From contig NZ_CP091851.1 in NCBI RefSeq assembly GCF_022059845.1, positions 2,852,001-2,916,000 on the forward strand: a stretch of 64,000 bases of DNA. The letters are read 5' to 3'. How positions within the stretch are numbered: position 1 is the first letter of the stretch; every line of letters starts with the position of its first letter. The position numbers and the translations under genes were made by a program. Of the stretch, positions 59,593 through 64,000 are shown one piece after another. This stretch comes from Terrirubrum flagellatum. GTDB taxonomy: Bacteria; Pseudomonadota; Alphaproteobacteria; Rhizobiales; Beijerinckiaceae. The notes under the pieces were generated by a model. That model was not told the origin of the DNA, ran no database searches, and saw only the letters and a list, made by a program, of their open reading frames with translations.

Positions 59593-62500
59593 TCAGGCCA
59601 CCGCCAACGTCGCGCGTAGCGGAAAGCCGCGACCGACAACCGCGCTCACCTGTGAAAGAGAGATCGCAAGCGAAGTCTGCGGCGCGCCAAAATCGGCGAT
59701 TTCATCAGCCGCCGCATAGAGAATGGATGGCGCTGTCGCGGACAGCGTGCGCTTCACCCCTCCAAAACCGTCGAGAATGTCGAGCTCATAGCGCTCGCTA
59801 TCCTCGCCAAGAGGAATTTCCAGAGTCTCCCAGGCGTCGCCATCGATGCGCGACCGCCTGGTGAAGCTTACCGTCATGCCATCGACGCTTCGCGCCGCGC
59901 GCGCGCCAACAGGCGAATAAGGTTTCAGCGCAAGCGGCGTCGCCGTCGCCGCGATCTCGACAACGCGCGCATCGCCGTGATCGAGTTTCGACGGGCCAAT
60001 GCGATAGATCGTCTCGACGCCGATGCGATCGAGCGAATCCGCAAGCGCCGTCACCGCGCCGTTCAATCGCACGATCGTCGCGCCCGCAGGCGCCTCGATC
60101 GCGGCCGCCTCTTCCGATCCGCCGAGACCGCGCAGCAACCGCGACAGGCGCCAGGTCCGCGACGCGACCAGCACGGCTTCCTGCGCAATGATGATCTCCC
60201 ATGCGCCATCGGGTTTGCGGATCGCAAACGCGTTGCCGCTGGCAAGCGCGTTCTCGTCATCGATCGACGCGACCGTTCCGCCGCGAAGTTCGACGCGGAA
60301 AGACGAGCCGCGATCCCAGCGCGCGGGAAACCCTGGCGGCAGCGCATCGAGCAAGTTTCCCATCGTCGCGCGCGCCGGAATGAGCCGCTCGGCGACGAAA
60401 TCAGCGCCACTCTTGCGCCAGATCGTCAGCGAACCTGGCCAGGGATCGGCGAAGGCCGCGACATATTGAAGAATAGTCGGCGAGCCCGCCGCGATGGGAA
60501 GATCGAGAACAACAATCTGCGGGGCGCCCGGGATCGCAGGCGGCGCGGCGGGCCTCGGCTCCACGAACGCAGGCAGATGTTCACGCGCCATGTCGTCGAT
60601 GGCGCGCGCCTCGATCGCCCGCGCGGCGCCATCGGTGATGCGCTGAATTTCGTAGACGCGCGAAAAATCGGCGCCGACGAGCGTGACGCGATCGCCCGCC
60701 TCCAGCGCCCATTGCGAGAGCGGCGCCGAGAAACGCACGCTCTCGCGCGCTGTCCACGCTTCCTGCAATCTGACATCGGCAAGCAATTGCATCTCCGCGC
60801 GCCGCGCGGTCAGCGCGACATCCATCTGCGCCTGACGCTTGCTCATGCCCGACAGACGCCGCGACGAAGCCGCAGCGCGGCGATAGTCGGTTTCGGCGTC
60901 GGCGAAGCCGATCGTTGTCTCCGCGGGAAGCTCCGTCTCCTGCGCGCGAATCTTCTCGACCGCCTTGCCGTCGCGATCGGGAACCAGATCGCCATCGGCA
61001 AATGACGCCACCGACGAACGCCGTCCACCGACAAAAGAGAGACCGCCGCCGCGCAATCCGAAATTATAGAGGCCGGCCAACGGCTCCAGCGCGCTTCGGA
61101 GCGACATCGGTTTGTCCACGACATAACCGTCGACAAACGCGTCGAGCCCCTCGCAGGAAATTCCATCGACCTCGAAATCAGCGGCTATGGCGCGCACGAG
61201 ATCATCGAGCGCAGCCCCTTCAAGACGACCGTTGAGCCAGTGGCCCGTCTCGTAATTCGCGGCGTCGCCCCAGACTTTTCCGAGAGTCGGGAAAGCCGGA
61301 AAAGGCCGCGCGTCCCAAGCCCAGAGATGCGTTCGCGCGACATCGACCATGCGCCCGCCATAGACCGGCGACACGGGATTGTCGGCGGGCGACAAGAGTT
61401 GCGCGGGATCGAAATGGGCAAGCGTCGCCGCATTGGCGCGCATGGCGACGAGATCGTCGCGCGCGCCATGGGAGAAAGGCGGCCGCGCGGCGGACGCCGA
61501 CTTCACATCGGGAAACGCATTCGGCCCGTTCGCGCCATTGTCGACGGCGGGGCAACCGACCTCCGTCAGCCAGATCGGTTTCGATTGCGGCGACCAGGGC
61601 GTGACGAATGTTTCGACATTGCCCGATCGCGCGACATGCGCATTCGACCACCAGTTCGCGAGATCCTTGACGCGATAGACCCACGGCTTGCCATAGGCGC
61701 CGTCCGTGATGTCGCGCCTGATCTGCGCATCGCGCTCGCCGTCATTAGCGTAGTACCAGTGATAACCTTCGCCTGATGCGACGCGGCTGCGGAGATAGTC
61801 GAAATTCGCCGGACTGTTCGCAATCTGCGCATCAGCATGGCCGACGCCGTCGCGCCAGTCGGAGAGCGGGACATACCAGTTGATGCCGACCATATCGATG
61901 TCAGCTGACGCCCAGAGCGCGTCGAGCGGGAAGATCAATTCGCCCGCGGCGGGAACGATAGCGCCATATTCCGTCCAGTCGGCGGCGTAGGTGATATTTG
62001 TTGAGCCGCCGAGAATCGCACGCACGTCATTCGCGATCGAGATGAGCGAATCCGTCATCGGAAACGAGCCGCCGGCGCCGCGCACGCGCGTCAGGCCGCG
62101 CAATTCGGATGAGAGAATGAAGGCGTCGACGCCGCCAGCGATCGCCGCCAGCATCGCGCAATGCAGCACGAGCCGGCGCAACGTCCATTCATCAGGGCCG
62201 GAATAGATCACGGCGCCGTCGCTTGCGACGAAATGCGCTGGCGCCGCAGAGCCCACGAAAGACGCGATCTGCGTTGCAGCAGACGAAGAGCCGTCGACCG
62301 TGCCGCCAACTCCCGGCGCGGGATCGACCGTGATCTCGCCGCGCCAGGGATAGGCAGGCTGCGCGGAGGCGCCGGTCCAGGGATCTGGCAACGCGTTGTC
62401 GGCCGCGATATCCATCATGATGAACGGATGAAGATTGATCTTCAGTCCGCACGATCTGATCTCCGCGATCGCCGCGAGCACCGAATGATCCGACGGCGTG

Positions 62501-63501
62501 CCGCCATAGGCCGGCAAGCCGTTCACAACAGATACAATCTGCGCGTCGAACCGCGTCACGCCGCTGACGCTCCAGAACAAAGGCGTCGTGAATTTGTTCG
62601 CGACCTCGACCTTCGGCCTCACGCTGCAAAGACCGGCGCGCAGATCGTCGCCGAACCAGGTCACGATCAGCGTCACGCTTTCGAGGTTGGGGCACAGCGC
62701 CTGCAACTGATCGAGCGAGGCGCGCAGATCGACCGCATGCGTAAGCTGATTGACATTCTCCGGCCGCGAGACGCCATCGCCCGCATCGCGAAACACCTGC
62801 GTCGTCTCATAGGCGAATTCGCCGGCGCCCGGGATCAGGTTCACGCCCCGCGCCATGGCGTTGAGCGAACCGACGGGCCGCGCAACTTCAAAAGAAAATT
62901 GCGGAATGCGATTGCCGAAATCGGCGAGCGGCAGCCGCTCGAACACGACATAGGCCGTGCCGCGATAGGCCGGCGCATTCGCCGCGCCTTCCTTCGCAAC
63001 AACAAGCGGATCGGCCTCCTGCGATTCGTCGCCGCGATGGAGGCGCATCGTCACCGTCGTCAAATCGAGCAACTGTCCATCGGCCCAGACGCGGCGCACG
63101 AACGCGATCGGCCCTTCGCAGAGGCCGATCGCGAGATTGGCGAAATAGCTGTAGGTCGTGCTCGTCGAGGCGCCGCCGCCGAACAATCCGCCCTTGCCGC
63201 CGAAGACGCCGCCGCCGGAGCGCGTGACGTTGACGATCTCCTCGAAGCGCGTCGCCCAGATCAATTCGCCGCCAATACGGGCGCGGCCGTAGACGCGCGG
63301 GATCGACGCGCCTTCGGTCGATTCAAGCCCCGACATCTCGGTGACGCGCGGCCCTTCACTCGAAGTGGGACGGCGCAGGAGCGACGTGTCGATCGAGGCG
63401 CCAAGCACGGCGCCGAGAACGCGTCCGGCCATGGCGCCGATTGGGCCGCCGATCGCATTGCCAAGCGCGGCGCCGGCGAGTTGCAGAACGAGCGTCGCCA
63501 T
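59593..63501 (-). CDS. GTA/phage tail host-specificity megaprotein (gp15-like baseplate multidomain protein)
   Basis: 1302 residues. The N-terminus has MATLVLQLAGAALGNAIGGP and the GTA_TIM/phage-tail architecture. A membrane-active Gly-rich start (GGPIGAMAGRVLGAVLGASI) is followed by IPRVYGRARIGGELIWATRF. A glycoside-hydrolase-like TIM barrel lies at about 440-720 (DMVGINWYVPLSDWRDGV, PIWLTEVGCPAVDNGANGPN). Phage-tail_3-type and Ig-like parts follow to the end. This composition is that of gene 15 of Rhodobacter-type gene transfer agents. The frame is open to 63555, but ATG 63501 overlaps the gp14-like stop. It probably forms the tail tip that recognises and degrades host surface glycans. Confidence 0.92.
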   Translation of the reverse strand: MATLVLQLAGAALGNAIGGPIGAMAGRVLGAVLGASIDTSLLRRPTSSEGPRVTEMSGLESTEGASIPRVYGRARIGGELIWATRFEEIVNVTRSGGGVFGGKGGLFGGGASTSTTYSYFANLAIGLCEGPIAFVRRVWADGQLLDLTTVTMRLHRGDESQEADPLVVAKEGAANAPAYRGTAYVVFERLPLADFGNRIPQFSFEVARPVGSLNAMARGVNLIPGAGEFAYETTQVFRDAGDGVSRPENVNQLTHAVDLRASLDQLQALCPNLESVTLIVTWFGDDLRAGLCSVRPKVEVANKFTTPLFWSVSGVTRFDAQIVSVVNGLPAYGGTPSDHSVLAAIAEIRSCGLKINLHPFIMMDIAADNALPDPWTGASAQPAYPWRGEITVDPAPGVGGTVDGSSSAATQIASFVGSAAPAHFVASDGAVIYSGPDEWTLRRLVLHCAMLAAIAGGVDAFILSSELRGLTRVRGAGGSFPMTDSLISIANDVRAILGGSTNITYAADWTEYGAIVPAAGELIFPLDALWASADIDMVGINWYVPLSDWRDGVGHADAQIANSPANFDYLRSRVASGEGYHWYYANDGERDAQIRRDITDGAYGKPWVYRVKDLANWWSNAHVARSGNVETFVTPWSPQSKPIWLTEVGCPAVDNGANGPNAFPDVKSASAARPPFSHGARDDLVAMRANAATLAHFDPAQLLSPADNPVSPVYGGRMVDVARTHLWAWDARPFPAFPTLGKVWGDAANYETGHWLNGRLEGAALDDLVRAIAADFEVDGISCEGLDAFVDGYVVDKPMSLRSALEPLAGLYNFGLRGGGLSFVGGRRSSVASFADGDLVPDRDGKAVEKIRAQETELPAETTIGFADAETDYRRAAASSRRLSGMSKRQAQMDVALTARRAEMQLLADVRLQEAWTARESVRFSAPLSQWALEAGDRVTLVGADFSRVYEIQRITDGAARAIEARAIDDMAREHLPAFVEPRPAAPPAIPGAPQIVVLDLPIAAGSPTILQYVAAFADPWPGSLTIWRKSGADFVAERLIPARATMGNLLDALPPGFPARWDRGSSFRVELRGGTVASIDDENALASGNAFAIRKPDGAWEIIIAQEAVLVASRTWRLSRLLRGLGGSEEAAAIEAPAGATIVRLNGAVTALADSLDRIGVETIYRIGPSKLDHGDARVVEIAATATPLALKPYSPVGARAARSVDGMTVSFTRRSRIDGDAWETLEIPLGEDSERYELDILDGFGGVKRTLSATAPSILYAAADEIADFGAPQTSLAISLSQVSAVVGRGFPLRATLAVA

Positions 63502-63941
63502 CAGCCTGTCGCTCCGGGGAAGGAAAAGGCGGCGACGAGATGACGCCGCCACCACTGCGAGAAATGAACTTCCGCCACCGCCGCGCCGTCATGGGCGTGA
63601 ATAAACGACTGTGACGCAGCGAGAATCGCCGCATGCGCCGCGGGCAATCCGTCGCGCCAGCGAAACAGCAGCACATCGCCTTCGCGCGCGTATCGAGAAG
63701 CGATTTCGACGAGATGACGCCTCGCCGCATCGAGCAGCGTCTCGCGCGAGGAAGACAGCGACCAGGCCGGCGCATAAGGCGTCATCGCCTCAGGCTCCGC
63801 GCCGATCACGCCGCGCCAGACGCCGCGCACAAGGCCAAGGCAATCGCAGCCGACATGAATGAGCGACGCCTGATGCGCGTAAGGCGTGCCGATCCAGCGG
63901 CGCGCCTCTGCGACAAGGACGGCGCGCGAAAGCTCCGTCAC
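63501..63941 (-). CDS. NlpC/P60 peptidase of the GTA/phage tail (gp14-like)
   Basis: 146 residues. The catalytic cysteine is in GCDCLGLVRGVW (about 32-35), preceded by ARRWIGTPYAHQ, and the histidine is in PAAHAAIL (about 102), as in NlpC/P60 cell-wall peptidases. In RcGTA-type clusters the protein between gp13 and gp15 has this fold and is a tail component that opens the recipient peptidoglycan. GTG at 63941 overlaps the stop of the preceding gene (GTGA), and its own stop overlaps the start of the gp15-like gene, so the three genes are tightly coupled. Confidence 0.9.
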   Translation of the reverse strand: MTELSRAVLVAEARRWIGTPYAHQASLIHVGCDCLGLVRGVWRGVIGAEPEAMTPYAPAWSLSSSRETLLDAARRHLVEIASRYAREGDVLLFRWRDGLPAAHAAILAASQSFIHAHDGAAVAEVHFSQWWRRHLVAAFSFPGATG

Positions 63942-64000
63942 TGGAACAAGCTCCCGCCATCCATGTTGGGCTCGCCGTCGCGCGCGACGCGCATCAACAC
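63938..64000 (-). CDS. 3' end of a gp13-like (DUF2163-type) tail gene, cut by the window edge
   Basis: Only 20 codons and the stop are visible: VLMRVARDGEPNMDGGSLFQ. The frame is open to the right edge and its TGA overlaps the gp14-like GTG. In GTA clusters the gene before gp14 is gp13 (DUF2163, tail hub), and a Gly-Gly-Ser-containing C-terminus is compatible. Identity is inferred from synteny, because the fragment is too short to classify. Confidence 0.55.
   Translation of the reverse strand: MLMRVARDGEPNMDGGSLFQ

Noticed and set aside
1-64000. tRNA, rRNA or riboswitch genes
   Set aside because: I found no T-loop/acceptor patterns or conserved aptamer cores that I could support by eye.

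Overview
The window is 64 kb of gene-dense, GC-rich DNA. It looks like the chromosome of an alphaproteobacterium, most likely of the order Hyphomicrobiales (Rhizobiales). The reasons are the block glnE - histidine kinase - response regulator - degP - ccm genes, a gene-transfer-agent-type tail module, a PleC/DivJ-like kinase and the dispersed palindromic repeats. This taxonomic call is inference. No rRNA, tRNA, CRISPR array or insertion sequence was seen.

Layout. (1) 1-12.7 kb: an amide or peptide catabolism neighbourhood. It holds an alpha/beta hydrolase (cut by the window edge), an amidase, an omega-aminotransferase, a flavin-nucleotide oxidase-like protein, a complete oligopeptide-type ABC importer, a C45 (penicillin acyltransferase-like) peptidase, a GntR regulator with two winged helices, the remnant of a FAD oxidoreductase gene, and an aldo/keto reductase. 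(2) 12.7-17.9 kb: a FliK-like and FlhB-C-terminal-like pair, mobA, mobB, a phosphodiester glycosidase-like protein, a TusA-family protein and an SDR. (3) 17.9-31.1 kb: the most interesting part, a probable organosulfonate (sulfoquinovose to sulfolactate to sulfite) catabolic locus. suyA-suyB-exporter-slcC-comC form one operon, divergent from a GntR/UTRA regulator, a 24-residue membrane peptide and a TctC-type binding protein. Facing them are a Gfo/Idh/MocA protein, a fucose-isomerase-like protein, a YihT/LacD-like aldolase and a YihV-like PfkB kinase, preceded by a DUF4440 protein, an aldose epimerase and a glyoxalase I. (4) 31.2-46.5 kb: a cation diffusion facilitator with an expanded C-terminus, a three-domain MFS/acyltransferase/AMP-ligase protein behind tandem palindromic operators, aminopeptidase N, a PAS histidine kinase, glnE and a two-component system. 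(5) 46.7-58.4 kb: a DegP-like protease, the cytochrome c maturation operon ccmI-E-F-H, a lipoprotein, a vapBC toxin-antitoxin pair with a perfect operator, a PhoPQ-like system with a small PepSY-like protein, and a ZnuD-like TonB receptor. (6) 58.4-64 kb: the 3' end of a GTA/phage tail module (end of a gp13-like gene, gp14-like NlpC/P60, gp15-like megaprotein), followed by an M15 endolysin-like and a holin-like gene.

How the central locus could work (inference). The Gfo/Idh protein may release sulfoquinovose (SQ) from its glycosides, the epimerase would equilibrate anomers, the fucose-isomerase-like enzyme would give sulfofructose, the YihV-like kinase would phosphorylate it, and the YihT-like aldolase would yield DHAP and sulfolactaldehyde. 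After oxidation to sulfolactate by an enzyme not obvious here, SlcC and ComC would interconvert the enantiomers via sulfopyruvate. SuyAB would release sulfite and pyruvate, and the YeiH-family protein would export the sulfite or sulfate. Both halves carry GTCTTATAT-containing inverted repeats in their promoter regions, suggesting shared control.
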